From: Planctomycetota bacterium
Lineage (GTDB): Bacteria > Planctomycetota > B15-G4
Length of the DNA stretch: 64,000 bases
NCBI GenBank assembly: GCA_029259745.1
Contig: JAJDEO010000029.1
Span: forward strand, 28,984 to 92,983
Reading direction: 5' to 3'
In this document: piece by piece, positions 45,220 to 55,687 of the stretch
How positions within the stretch are numbered: the first letter of the stretch is position 1
How the letters are laid out: the number at the start of each line of letters is the position of its first letter
Program-made: the position numbers and the translations under genes
Notes under the pieces: model-generated
The model's database searches: none
What the model was told of the DNA's origin: nothing
What the model saw: the letters and a program-made list of their open reading frames with translations, nothing else

Positions 45220-46761
45220 ATGACGGCGGCGACTCGCGCGGGATGCCGAGTCGCCGCCGACTTCGTTGCACGCGTGCTGCGTGGGCGGCAGGCGCGGCGA
45301 CGCCTGCGGCTGGTCGCGATCTGGCTCGCGCTCGCGGGGTCGTGGATCACGCCCGACGCACGCCGCGAGCCCGTGCCGAGCGGCACCTGGGAGGTCGTCG
45401 ACGGCGACACGTTGCGCACGCCGAGCGGGCAACGCCTCCGACTCGCCGCAATCGACGCCCCCGAGGTGGGGCGGCCCGGCGCCGCCGAAGCCACGGCGTT
45501 CGCGGTGGAGTGGATGCATGCGACGCCGAACGCCGTCGTGCAGCTCACGGGGCGCGACCACTACGGTCGCCTGCTCGGCGATCTCCACTCGTCGGAGGGC
45601 AGCTCGCTGGGGGATGCGCTCGTGGCGGCCGGCTGGGCGTGGGTGCGCGAACCCAACGCCGCGACGGCTCTCATCGACGCCCAGCGACGCGCCGTCACGG
45701 AGCGTCTGGGGATCCACGCCGACCTTCCGCGCCACTGGCCCCGCGCCCTCGTCTCGACGCCGAACCGCTTTCACACACCGCGCTGCCCGTGGGTCCGCCG
45801 CAGAACGTCGGCGTTGACGGCCACGGATGACGTGGTCGCCTTGCTACAGTCCGGCCGTGCTCCGTGCCGAACCTGTTTGCCGTGGCCACCGGTTGCCCGT
45901 CTCGGTGCACCGAGCCCCGTCGTTCCCGCCGCAGAGGCCCCGCCGTTGTCCCCAATCGCGACTGCCGTCGAGACTGCCGCCCAGGACGGCGACCTGCTCA
46001 AGCTCCTGGCGCTCGGCATCGTGCAAGGACTGACGGAGTTCCTGCCCGTGTCCTCGAGCGGTCATCTCGTGCTCGGCGGCGCGTGGCTCGGCATGGGACG
46101 CGCCGACGGTCTGCTGCGCGAGGTGGCCCTGCATCTCGGCACGCTCGTCTCGGTGCTCGTGTTCTGCTGGCGCGACTTGGTGTCGATGCTGCGGGCGGGA
46201 AGTCGCTCGCTGTGGGTGATGGTCATCGCCTCGGCCGCCGTCACGGCGCCCTTCGGACTGATGCTCGAGGACGTCATCGAAACGCGCTTCGCGCACCCGC
46301 TGGGCGCCGGCAGCGGGCTGCTGCTCACGGCCCTGTTGATCGGCGTCGTCGCCCCGCGCGATGACGAGCGCCTCAAGCGCACCCTCTCGGAGGGCACCCT
46401 GCGCGACGGCCTCATCCTCGGGCTGCTCCAGTCGATGGCACTGATCCCGGGTGTCTCACGGGCCGGAGCCACCATCACGGCCGCGCTCCTGCTCGGCTTT
46501 CGCCGGCCCGATGCGGTGCGGATCGCGTTCCTGATGTCGGTCCCGGTGGTGGCGGGGGCCGTGCTCCTGAAGTTCACCGAGCCAGGGGCGCTCGAAGTCG
46601 TCACGCATCCCCAGCTCCTCGCCGGAATGGCGCTGGCGGCTGTCGTCGGACTCGCGGCCCTGCGCTTCATTTCGGTGCACTGCGACGCCACGTCGCTGCG
46701 TCGCTTCGCCGTTTACTGTCTCACCCTCGGGTCGATCGCTATTCTCGTCGCTTCGACCTGA
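45220..46761 (+). CDS. Fusion of exported staphylococcal-nuclease-like domain with undecaprenyl-diphosphatase (UppP)
   Basis: A single 513-aa frame. Residues 26-45 are an arginine-rich start and hydrophobic signal or anchor. Residues 55-175 form an SNase domain with catalytic-type R74, E82 (in IDAPEVG) and R117 (in HYGRLLGD). Residues 183-221 form a His-Cys3 patch (H185, C189, C216, C219) like the small metal-binding domain seen after some SNases. From about 255 comes UppP: GIVQGLTEFLPVSSSGH fits the (E/Q)xxxE motif, and PGVSRAGAT at 410-418 has Ala where Ser is usual. UppP recycles the lipid carrier for cell-wall and O-antigen units. An internal TTG at 45946 could also give a separate UppP. 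Confidence 0.8.
   Translation: MTAATRAGCRVAADFVARVLRGRQARRRLRLVAIWLALAGSWITPDARREPVPSGTWEVVDGDTLRTPSGQRLRLAAIDAPEVGRPGAAEATAFAVEWMHATPNAVVQLTGRDHYGRLLGDLHSSEGSSLGDALVAAGWAWVREPNAATALIDAQRRAVTERLGIHADLPRHWPRALVSTPNRFHTPRCPWVRRRTSALTATDDVVALLQSGRAPCRTCLPWPPVARLGAPSPVVPAAEAPPLSPIATAVETAAQDGDLLKLLALGIVQGLTEFLPVSSSGHLVLGGAWLGMGRADGLLREVALHLGTLVSVLVFCWRDLVSMLRAGSRSLWVMVIASAAVTAPFGLMLEDVIETRFAHPLGAGSGLLLTALLIGVVAPRDDERLKRTLSEGTLRDGLILGLLQSMALIPGVSRAGATITAALLLGFRRPDAVRIAFLMSVPVVAGAVLLKFTEPGALEVVTHPQLLAGMALAAVVGLAALRFISVHCDATSLRRFAVYCLTLGSIAILVAST
45933..45948 (+). promoter_or_regulatory. Possible internal start for a free-standing UppP
   Basis: AGAGG at 45933-45937 lies 8 nt before an in-frame TTG at 45946. 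Translation from here would give a UppP of about 270 residues, the normal family length, without the nuclease. Confidence 0.35.
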
Positions 46762-47771
<1,010 letters not shown>

Positions 47772-47772
<1 letters not shown>

Positions 47773-48728
47773 TGGCGCGTGTTCTCGTCACCGGCGCTGC
47801 CGGCTTTGCCGGGCGTCACCTCGTCGACGCGCTGCTCGAGGGTGCTGACCCCGCGCAGGTCTGGGCGGCCGACCTCTCCGTGGCGCGCGAAGAGCGCGAC
47901 GAACGCGGCGTCGAGCACGTCACGCTGGACGTCACGGACGCAAACTCGGTGAACCGGGTCGTCGAGGCAGCGCGGCCCGAGCGTATCTTCCACCTCGCCG
48001 GCTTCGCGCACGTCGGCGCCGCCGAGAAGCAACCCGACGCCGCGCTGGCGGTCAACTTCACGGGCACGCGCCACGTCCTCGACGCCGCAGCGCGCTCGGC
48101 ACCCGAGGCGCGCGTGCTGCTCGTCTCGAGTTCCGAGGTCTACGGCAAGGTCGCTGCCGACGCCGTGCCGGTGTCCGAAGAGGCGCCGTGCGCTCCAGCA
48201 ACGAGCTACGCGCTGAGCAAGGTCTGCGCCGAGATGGCGGGCATGCTCGCCTGCTCACGCGGCGCCGACGTCGTCACCCTGCGGCCCTTCAACCACATCG
48301 GCCCAGGCCAGCAGGACACCTTCGTCACCGCGGCCTTCGCCCATCAGCTCGCGCGCATCGAGGCCGGCCTGCAGGAGCCCGTCCTGCGCGTGGGGAATCT
48401 CGAGGCCCAGCGCGACTTCTCGCATGTCCACGACACGGTGCGCGCGTACATCGCGGCTGCCGACAGGGGGCGACGCGGCGAGACATACAACGTCACGAGC
48501 GGCCGCGCGATCGCGATCCGCGAGATCCTCGACGTGCTCGTGTCACTGAGCACGGTCGATGTCACGGTGGAGCAGGACCCCGAGCGGATGCGCCCGTCTG
48601 ACGTGCCGATCTTCCACGGATCGGGCGAGAAGCTCGCCGCGCACACAGGCTGGCGCTCGACGTTCGATGTGCGCGCCGCGCTCGGCGACGTGCTCGACTA
48701 CTGGCGCGCGAAGACGCCCGCGCGCTGA
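47772..48728 (+). CDS. rmd: NAD(P)-dependent epimerase/reductase, probably GDP-6-deoxy-D-mannose reductase
   Basis: A 318-aa short-chain dehydrogenase with TGAAGFAGRHLVDALL, VSSSEVYGKV, the Tyr-x3-Lys in SYALSKVCAEM, and LRPFNHIGPGQQ. The latter is typical of GDP-6-deoxymannose reductases (Rmd), which complete GDP-D-rhamnose. Direct coupling behind gmd supports Rmd; a GDP-fucose synthase (WcaG) normally has a different sequence around the active site. The end overlaps the convergent amidase gene by 31 bases, an unusual tail-to-tail overlap of two coding regions. Confidence 0.85.
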
Positions 48729-49981
48729 CGGAACTCCTCGACGTGCCGCTGCAGATTCGCGCCGGGGCACTCGGTCGACTTCAGCTCTTGGTGCGTGAAG
48801 ATGCTCCCGACCGGCACGCTGTAGCGCGACTGCATCGCGACGAGGAGCCCTTCGAGTGCACGCCGCTGACGCGAGTCGACGAGCTGTTCGTCGAAGTTCC
48901 CGAGCAGGCAGATGCCGATGTTGCCGGTGTTGAGCGCGTCGTTGCCGGCGTGGGCGCCCTGCCAGGCGAGTGGACGGCCTTCCCAGACCGTGCCGGAGCT
49001 GTCGACGATGAAGTGGTAGCCGATGTCGGCCCAGCCGTGCCCATCCATGTGGTCGGTTTGGATCGACTTCAGGAACGGGATGGCCTCGCGCGGGCTGACG
49101 GCGTGTGTGCAACAGACCGAATGGTGCACCGTGATGCGATCGACGTGCGCCATGCGCTTCGCGTTGCCCCTCATCGGGCGCGCCCCCCAGGACGACCGCG
49201 CGCGCACCTGCACCGTTTCTGGAAGGCTCGGGATCGGAGTCGACACCGATGGCACCGGGACCGGCGTCGTGACGGACTTGGAACGTACCGTCGCGCGATC
49301 TTGCGCGCGCTCACGCCACGACGAAGGAGCCGATCGCCCGGACTGGTGCAGAGCCGCGCGCCGGCGGGTCTCGAGGGCGTACTTCGCGGAACTCCCGATC
49401 GTGCCCATCGCCAGGGCCGCGTCGTAGTGCTCGAGCGCCTTGGGATACTGCCCCTGAGCGACGCGCAGGTCGCCCCACGTCGCCTCGACCTCCCGCAGGA
49501 AGTCGACGTCACCGGCCGGAGCCGACGACTCGGCGCGATACAAGTCTGCGAGGGCCTTCGTCGGTGAGCCCTCGGCAATACGCGCCTTCGCGGCCGCCAG
49601 CGAGGCCCCAGCCTCGCCGCTCCACGTCGTCGCGGAGCTGCTTCCGATGCTCGTACGCGTGGTGCTGCGCTGTGACGAACGCGACCCCGTGTCGAAGCTG
49701 ATCGTGCGCGTGGGACTCGTCGAGACCTCGACCGTCGTGCCGACGCTTTCCACGCGTCCGTTGCGTGCCAGCGGCACCGTGCGGCCGTTCATCTCGACGA
49801 CCTCGACGTAGCCGTTCTCGTCGACGGTCACGTCGTCGACACGGCGCGATCCATCGGACGTGTGCACGTACGTGCCGCTGTTGTCCGCGTGCCAGTCGGC
49901 AAAGGACTGACAGCTCGTGATCAGGGCCAGGACGGCAAGAGCGCCGGCAAGACGTTGCAACCGCGGGTGAGTGTTCGACAT
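48698..49981 (-). CDS. Lipoprotein N-acetylmuramoyl-L-alanine amidase (Amidase_2/PGRP) with TPR-like region
   Basis: A 427-aa lipoprotein. Lipobox ALITSC puts the lipid on Cys24. Residues 25-115 are a Ser/Thr-rich stretch with short beta segments. About 125-200 is a TPR-like helical pair, including TWGDLRVAQGQYPKALEHYD. The C-terminal 165 residues are an Amidase_2 domain: zinc ligands in ITVHHSVC, and FTHQELKSTECPG with His and Cys, plus WADIGYHFIVD. It should cut the amide bond between MurNAc and the stem peptide while tethered to a membrane. Its stop lies inside the rmd gene on the other strand. Confidence 0.9.
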   Translation of the reverse strand: MSNTHPRLQRLAGALAVLALITSCQSFADWHADNSGTYVHTSDGSRRVDDVTVDENGYVEVVEMNGRTVPLARNGRVESVGTTVEVSTSPTRTISFDTGSRSSQRSTTRTSIGSSSATTWSGEAGASLAAAKARIAEGSPTKALADLYRAESSAPAGDVDFLREVEATWGDLRVAQGQYPKALEHYDAALAMGTIGSSAKYALETRRRAALHQSGRSAPSSWRERAQDRATVRSKSVTTPVPVPSVSTPIPSLPETVQVRARSSWGARPMRGNAKRMAHVDRITVHHSVCCTHAVSPREAIPFLKSIQTDHMDGHGWADIGYHFIVDSSGTVWEGRPLAWQGAHAGNDALNTGNIGICLLGNFDEQLVDSRQRRALEGLLVAMQSRYSVPVGSIFTHQELKSTECPGANLQRHVEEFRQRAGVFARQ

Positions 49982-50048
49982 GGAGCGCGTGTCCTCGTGT
50001 GCATCCGGTCAATCCGTCCCCTCAGAGTTTCACGCGCCGGGGGGCGAT

Positions 50049-51311
50049 TCAAGCGGCAGGCCGCGGCGTGCGTCGACGGCCCGAGTGGTGCGTGACGAAG
50101 AAGAGGCCTGCCAGGGCGAAGGCGACGACGGCGAGGGTCACGTAGGTGTCGTGGAGATCGCTGGCGAGCATCTCGTCCCAGGGGGCGAAGAACATCACGG
50201 CGGAGAAGAGGATGCGCGCGCTGACGCTCTGGGCCGACAGCAGCGAGGCCCGCTCGGCGGGGGGGATGCGCTGGTTGAGCGCCGTGCGGCCGAGTGGATG
50301 CATGAACCCGAAGGAGACCTGCTGCCAGGCGCAGAGCAGCGCGATGACGGCGAAGGTCGTCCACGTCGTCCCGAAATCGCTCCCGAAGGCGGCCAGCCCC
50401 GCGAAGGACGCCCCGAGCAGCGCCAGGACCGTAAAGGCAGTGCCCCGTTCGCCGAGCCGCGCGTAGGTGCGCATGACGGCGAACGCGGCGCAGGCGGCCA
50501 CGAGATTCAGCACGCAGAGGAGCCCGCCGTGCAGGCGCAGGTCCGTGACGTCCTCGGCCAGGAGCGTCGGCTGGTAGAGCTGGAAGCCGATGCGCAGCAG
50601 CACGAACACGGCCGCGTACCAGCCGAAGACCCAGACGACGCCCTCGAAGCGCAGGGCACGCGCGGCCGTCCGGAGGCTGGGCGCGGGGCGGCTCGGTGCC
50701 CCGCGACGCACTTCGGACGGCAGACCCCACGCGATGACGCCGGCGAGGAACATCGTCGCGGCGCTGAAGTCGAAGGCCAACGAGGTTCCGAATCCCCAGG
50801 CGATGAACCCGCCCGCGAGGTCGGCCGCCGAGACGCCGAAGAGGCGCCAGCGGTGAGCGATGGTCTCGGCAGCGAGCGCCTCGCTCTGTCGCCCGACGCC
50901 CCGCAGCAGCTCGTAGAGGTAGCTGGAGTCGGCGCCGGAGATCATCGCGTGGCCCGCGCCCGTCGCCATCATCGCGAGCTGGCAGACCTCGAAGGACGTC
51001 GAGCGCCCGAGAACGACGAAGCTCGCCGCCAAGACGAACGGCCCGGCCACAAGCAGGCGACGGTAGCCGAAGCGATCCGCGACCCAGCCCCAGGGCAGCT
51101 CCGCGACGACCATCGCGACGTAGTAGGCCGCCCAGAGCTCGGCGTACTGCCCGCCCGTGAACCCGCGGTCGCGCGTGAAGGCCGTGAACATGATCGGCAC
51201 CCACGCGAACGAAAACGCCAGGCTCGCGAACCAGCGGAAGCGTGCGAGCCCGACGTCGACGTCACCGGCGTCGTGGGGTTCGGAAGACGGCGGTGGGGAA
51301 GGGGCGTCCAT
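50049..51311 (-). CDS. MFS transporter, function unknown
   Basis: A 420-aa membrane protein with about twelve hydrophobic segments. The loop after helix 2, ELPWGWVADRFGYRRLLVAG, is the MFS motif A. The N-terminal 22 residues are acidic and proline-rich, probably cytosolic, and a basic C-terminal tail follows the last helix. It belongs to the drug/metabolite exporter-like branch, but the substrate cannot be read. The gene starts at ATG 51311 and is followed after 67 bases by the amidase gene on the same strand. Confidence 0.85.
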   Translation of the reverse strand: MDAPSPPPSSEPHDAGDVDVGLARFRWFASLAFSFAWVPIMFTAFTRDRGFTGGQYAELWAAYYVAMVVAELPWGWVADRFGYRRLLVAGPFVLAASFVVLGRSTSFEVCQLAMMATGAGHAMISGADSSYLYELLRGVGRQSEALAAETIAHRWRLFGVSAADLAGGFIAWGFGTSLAFDFSAATMFLAGVIAWGLPSEVRRGAPSRPAPSLRTAARALRFEGVVWVFGWYAAVFVLLRIGFQLYQPTLLAEDVTDLRLHGGLLCVLNLVAACAAFAVMRTYARLGERGTAFTVLALLGASFAGLAAFGSDFGTTWTTFAVIALLCAWQQVSFGFMHPLGRTALNQRIPPAERASLLSAQSVSARILFSAVMFFAPWDEMLASDLHDTYVTLAVVAFALAGLFFVTHHSGRRRTPRPAA

Positions 51312-51367
51312 CGGCGCGGCGATTGTGTCGCGCGCGACGGCCGTCTACCAGCGTGGCGTCGGATCGC

Positions 51368-53413
51368 TCAGTGAGCGGTCCCCAGCAGCGCGTTCGAGAG
51401 GGCGACGTTCTTGGTGGCCGCTCCGTCCTGAATCGCAAACTGCGTGACGAACCCGAAGCCGGGCGGGACGCCGGGCGGCCACGTGAACGGGAGCGAGACC
51501 GTGCCGCTCGGTGACGTGGTGAGGTTCACGGCCGCGAGAACTGGGACGGGGTGCAGCGTGCCGCCCTTGAACGGGACGGCGTTGTCGGCCAGGCCGGCGA
51601 AGAGGATCGCGAGGGCGTTCGGCGCGGCGTCGGTGAGGTCGAGGGAGTTCGGCGAGCCGGGCGTGAGGGTGCCGGTCCCGGCGAGCTGCGGGTCACCGGC
51701 AATGCCCGTGAGCGCGTCGCCGAGGTCCGTGAAGACGCTGCACGCGCCGATCGTCCGACTGGCGATCGCCGTGTTGCCGGCAAGATCGATCGCCTCGATC
51801 GTGTACTCGACACATCCGGCGCCCGCGGCACCGACGATGACGCCGCGAAACTGTCCGCCACCCTGCGAGAACATCGCGGCGGTGATCGGCGGGGCGCCTG
51901 CGACGCTCGACGTCAGCGTGACGTCGTAGAGCCTGATCAGCGCGAGCGAGGCGTTGTCGCTGACCTGGGCATGAACGACGACGTTCGCGCCCTCGACGAC
52001 CCCGTCGTCGACGAGGCGGAACGCGGGCGCATGCGTATCGGGAACTCCTTCGATGTTGCTCCAGAGACGATTCGCGAAGCCGAGTTCCCGAGCGGTCAAG
52101 AGATCGACATCACCGTCACCGTCGACATCGGCCGCTGCGATGTCGCGCGTCCACCCGCTGTTGCCGGATGCAGGAAGCTCGAAGAACGGGTAGAGACTCA
52201 CCCCGCTCGAGATCCCCGACCGATGGAACTCGCCGGCGACGCTGCCGCCCTGGCTGTTTCCGCCGATGTGCACGTAGGCCAACGCGGAGTTCGCCGTGAT
52301 GGCGTCGACGTCACCGTCGCCGTCGATGTCTGCGAGGTCCACGGCCACGAGCCCTCCCGGCTTGCTCTTGATGGGCAGCCCCGTCACGTCGAAGTGCGCG
52401 ACGCCGTCCGCATTCCCGCCGAGGTTGTAGAACAGCCGATCGTGCTGGTTCACGTAGCTCGTCAACCAGAGATCGAGATCACCGTCATCGTCGAGATCCG
52501 CGAGGGAGAGATCGCGCTCGGTGGCGTTGTGTGACTGCACCGTCCCCGAGGCCAGCAGTGACGGACCCGTCGTGTCCGTGAAGCGCGAGCTGCCGCTGAC
52601 GGGCCCGTAGAGATTGTTCGTGTAGATGCGCGACTGCGCCTCGCGGCTCGCCACGACAATCTCGAAGTCGAGATCGCCGTCGAGGTCGGCGAGCTCGACG
52701 TCGAGCCCGCGCAGGCGAGGCTGGGAGGAGGCGTTTTTCCAGGGCCAGAGTTCATCGAAGACGCCGTGGCCGTCGTTGAGGAACACGCGGCTCTCGCCCG
52801 TTCCGTCGAACGACGGCCCGTACGAACTCTGGAAGAGATCGAGGTCGCCGTCGTCGTCGAGGTCGCCGAAGGCGCAGTCGCACGACCAGCCGAGCCAAGG
52901 ACCGGAGTTCGTGCCGGTGAGCTGCTGATCGGCTGGCACCGAGACGAGACGACCCCAGCGCGTGTCGGTTTCCTCGGCGAAGAACCCCGCGCCGTCGTTG
53001 ACGAAGAAACGACTCGGCTGACCGTCCGCGTTCGACACGAACACGTCGAGATCGCCGTCGCCATCGATGTCGGCGAAGTCGACGTTCTCGCTCGCGTCGA
53101 TCGGTGCGTCGGCGAAACGCACCGCTGTCTGATCACCGAACGAGCCGGCCTCGCCTCCCTGCAAGCCGCCCTTGTTGATGAAGATCCGATTGCGCGCCGA
53201 CAGTCCGCTCCCGGTGTTCGCGAGGATCACGTCGAGGTCGCCATCGCCATCGACATCGCCCACGTCGATGTCTCGCGACTCGCCAGTCCCGAAGGGCGAC
53301 ACCGTCACCGGGAAGTTGCGCCCCGGCTGCAGATCGGTGAACTGTGCCTGGGCTGGACTCGTCAGGGGCCCGACGCAGAGGACGATGGACGCAGTGACGA
53401 TAGAGCGGCGCAT
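51368..53413 (-). CDS. Secreted FG-GAP/VCBS protein, seven Ca-loop repeats, shared C-terminal module
   Basis: A 681-aa exported protein with a signal peptide ending near PAQAQ and the starting motif FTDLQPGRNFP. Seven aspartate-rich loops follow, from DVDGDGDLDV to DVDGDGDVDL, consistent with one seven-bladed propeller. Conserved cysteines occur in WSCDCAFGDLDDDGDLDL. After residue 460 or so comes an Ig-like segment (CVEYTIEAIDLAGNTA). The end module of about 120 residues has PFKGGTLHPVP and QFAIQDGAATKNVALSNALL. It is the close paralogue of the next gene upstream (66-base gap). A role in extracellular adhesion or enzyme scaffolding is likely but unproven. Confidence 0.88.
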   Translation of the reverse strand: MRRSIVTASIVLCVGPLTSPAQAQFTDLQPGRNFPVTVSPFGTGESRDIDVGDVDGDGDLDVILANTGSGLSARNRIFINKGGLQGGEAGSFGDQTAVRFADAPIDASENVDFADIDGDGDLDVFVSNADGQPSRFFVNDGAGFFAEETDTRWGRLVSVPADQQLTGTNSGPWLGWSCDCAFGDLDDDGDLDLFQSSYGPSFDGTGESRVFLNDGHGVFDELWPWKNASSQPRLRGLDVELADLDGDLDFEIVVASREAQSRIYTNNLYGPVSGSSRFTDTTGPSLLASGTVQSHNATERDLSLADLDDDGDLDLWLTSYVNQHDRLFYNLGGNADGVAHFDVTGLPIKSKPGGLVAVDLADIDGDGDVDAITANSALAYVHIGGNSQGGSVAGEFHRSGISSGVSLYPFFELPASGNSGWTRDIAAADVDGDGDVDLLTARELGFANRLWSNIEGVPDTHAPAFRLVDDGVVEGANVVVHAQVSDNASLALIRLYDVTLTSSVAGAPPITAAMFSQGGGQFRGVIVGAAGAGCVEYTIEAIDLAGNTAIASRTIGACSVFTDLGDALTGIAGDPQLAGTGTLTPGSPNSLDLTDAAPNALAILFAGLADNAVPFKGGTLHPVPVLAAVNLTTSPSGTVSLPFTWPPGVPPGFGFVTQFAIQDGAATKNVALSNALLGTAH

Positions 53414-53479
53414 ACTGGGATCTCCCCGGGATCAAGGGCGACCACTGTAGCAAGCGCTGCCGAAGGCGCCGTTCGAGCC

Positions 53480-55534
53480 TCAGTGAGCGGTCCCGAGCAA
53501 CGCGTTCGAGAGCGCGACGTTCTTGACGGCCGCAGCGTCCTGGATCGCGAACTGGGTGACGAACTCGAAGCCCAGCGGGACGCCCTGCGGCCATTGGAAG
53601 GGCAGAGCGATCGCGCCCGTGCCGGACGTCGACAGCGTCAGGACCGTGAAGATCGGAACCGGGTGCAGCGAGCCGCCCTTGAACGGGACGGGGTTGTCGG
53701 CCAGGCCCACGAAGAGCGAGGCGAGTGCACTCGGCGCCGCGTTCGTGAGATCGAGCGAGTTGGCCGAGTCACAGACGAGCGGCCCGCTGCCGCTGAGCAG
53801 CGGGTCGCCGTTCACACCGGCGAGGGCGTCGCCGAGGTCGGTGAATGCGTTGCACGCACCAATCGTCTGGCATAGGACCGTCGCATTCCCCGCGTCATCG
53901 TTGACGACGATCGTGTACTCGACGCACGTCGCACTGACGCCATCGGGGATCACACCGCGGAACTGCTGGCCGCCCTGCGAGAACATCTTCACCTCGACGG
54001 GGGCCGCGCCGTCGACGCGATACGTCATCACGACGTCGTAGGCGGCGATGAGATAGTAGGGCGCGTTGTCGGACAGCTGCGTGTGGACGATGACGTCGTT
54101 CCCGACCGTGATGCTGTGATCGAGGATGTGGCAGTTGGCTCCGTGGGTGTCGGGGATCCCGAGCACGTTCTCCCAGTAGCGGTTCGGCGCACCGTTGTCG
54201 TTGGCCGTGAGGATGTCGTAGTCACCATCGCCGTCCATGTCGCCCACCTCGCCGTCGAGCGTGATGCTGTTGTTCCCCGAAGCGGGGACTTCGTTGTGCG
54301 GGTACTGGCTCCCGCCGGACGTCGTTCCACTGCGGTGATACGTCACGGCAACCGAACCGCCCTGGGCATTGCCACCGACATAGAGTCGATTCGCCCCCGA
54401 GAAGTTGGCCGCGAAGCAATCGATGTCGCCGTCTCCATCGAAGTCCAGGCAGTCGATCTCGTTCTCGTCCTGGTTCGGGTCGCCCTTGATCGGAACGGAT
54501 GTCTCCTCGAAGAGCACGATGCCCGCACCGTTCGTCCCGACGTTGAAGAGCACCTTGTCCGTGAAGTTCTGGTAGTTCTTCATCCAGACGTCGAAGTCGC
54601 CGTCCTCATCCAGGTCGGCGAACTCGCCTTCGTAGTTCGACGTTCCGCTGAGCGTCGCGCCCTGGTTGATGAGGGAGACCTGCGTCGTGTCGGTGTACAG
54701 CTGCGAACTCCCTGCAAGCGGGTTGTACAGGTTGTTCATGTATATGCGCGCCTGGCTGTCGCGGCTCGACATGACGATGTCGAAGTCGAGGTCACCATCG
54801 AGGTCGACGAGATCGAGATCGAGCGTGTGCGTGCGAATGTCGCCGCCGGCATCGATCCACGGCCACTGTTCATTGAAGACGCCGGTGCCGTCGTTCATGA
54901 AGATGCGGCTGTCACGCGTGCCATTGAGCGACGGACCGTAGGAGCTGTGGAAGAGGTCGAGGTCGCCGTCGTCATCCATGTCGGCGAAGTCGCAGTCACA
55001 CGACCAGTCGCGGAACGGGCCCGCGCCACCACCGAGGACCTGATCGCTCGCCGGAACCGAGATCAGGCTGCCCCAACGGGTGTTGGTCTCTTCGGTGAAG
55101 AAGCCGTTGCCGTCGTTGATGTAGAACCGGCTCGGCTGACCGACGGTGTTCCCACCGCGGTTCGAGATGTAGATGTCGAGGTCGCCATCGTTGTCGATGT
55201 CGGCGAACTCACAGTCGCGGCTCGTGTCGTTCGGGACACCAGCGAAACGCGTGTTGGTTTCCTGGGTGAACGTGCCTTCGGTGCCGCCCTGCATACCGCC
55301 GTTGTTGATGAAGATGCGGTTGGGCTGGTCGCCCTGATCACCGCCGTTGGCAACGATGACATCGAGATCACCGTCGTTGTCGACGTCACCGACGTCGATG
55401 TTCTCCGAGTGATTGCCGCCGAACGTCGCCACGGACGTCGGGTAGTTCCGGCCCGGCTGCAGGTCTGTCATCTGCGCACCGGACGAGGTGCCGAGCACCG
55501 AGATCGAAACGAGCGTGAGAAGGGTCGGGCGCAT
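53480..55534 (-). CDS. Secreted FG-GAP/VCBS protein, paralogue of the adjacent gene
   Basis: A 684-aa exported protein with a signal peptide and MTDLQPGRNYP just after it. Seven loops are read: DVDNDGDLDV, DIDNDGDLDI, DMDDDGDLDL, DLDGDLDFDI, DLDEDGDFDV, DFDGDGDIDC and DMDGDGDYDI. The same SCDCDF cysteine pair, Ig-like segment and C-terminal module (PFKGGSLHPVP, then NVALSNALLGTAH) occur as in the gene at 51368-53413, so the pair arose by tandem duplication. Compared with its partner, this copy has more asparagine in the calcium loops. The start ATG 55534 has GAGAG upstream; the frame stays open to 55873, but that extension is not protein-like. Confidence 0.88.
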   Translation of the reverse strand: MRPTLLTLVSISVLGTSSGAQMTDLQPGRNYPTSVATFGGNHSENIDVGDVDNDGDLDVIVANGGDQGDQPNRIFINNGGMQGGTEGTFTQETNTRFAGVPNDTSRDCEFADIDNDGDLDIYISNRGGNTVGQPSRFYINDGNGFFTEETNTRWGSLISVPASDQVLGGGAGPFRDWSCDCDFADMDDDGDLDLFHSSYGPSLNGTRDSRIFMNDGTGVFNEQWPWIDAGGDIRTHTLDLDLVDLDGDLDFDIVMSSRDSQARIYMNNLYNPLAGSSQLYTDTTQVSLINQGATLSGTSNYEGEFADLDEDGDFDVWMKNYQNFTDKVLFNVGTNGAGIVLFEETSVPIKGDPNQDENEIDCLDFDGDGDIDCFAANFSGANRLYVGGNAQGGSVAVTYHRSGTTSGGSQYPHNEVPASGNNSITLDGEVGDMDGDGDYDILTANDNGAPNRYWENVLGIPDTHGANCHILDHSITVGNDVIVHTQLSDNAPYYLIAAYDVVMTYRVDGAAPVEVKMFSQGGQQFRGVIPDGVSATCVEYTIVVNDDAGNATVLCQTIGACNAFTDLGDALAGVNGDPLLSGSGPLVCDSANSLDLTNAAPSALASLFVGLADNPVPFKGGSLHPVPIFTVLTLSTSGTGAIALPFQWPQGVPLGFEFVTQFAIQDAAAVKNVALSNALLGTAH

Positions 55535-55687
55535 GGTCACTCTCTGGAGGACGGGACGGCCGCATCGATCGTTCACCGCGGCACCACTCGTCTGTTGCCC
55601 CGCGAAGCGCCCCGTCTCTGAAGCAAATCCCGCTCGCCGTGAGCAGACGCTCTTCCCCGCCCGCCGCCCCTTGCTATGCTGCCGGCC

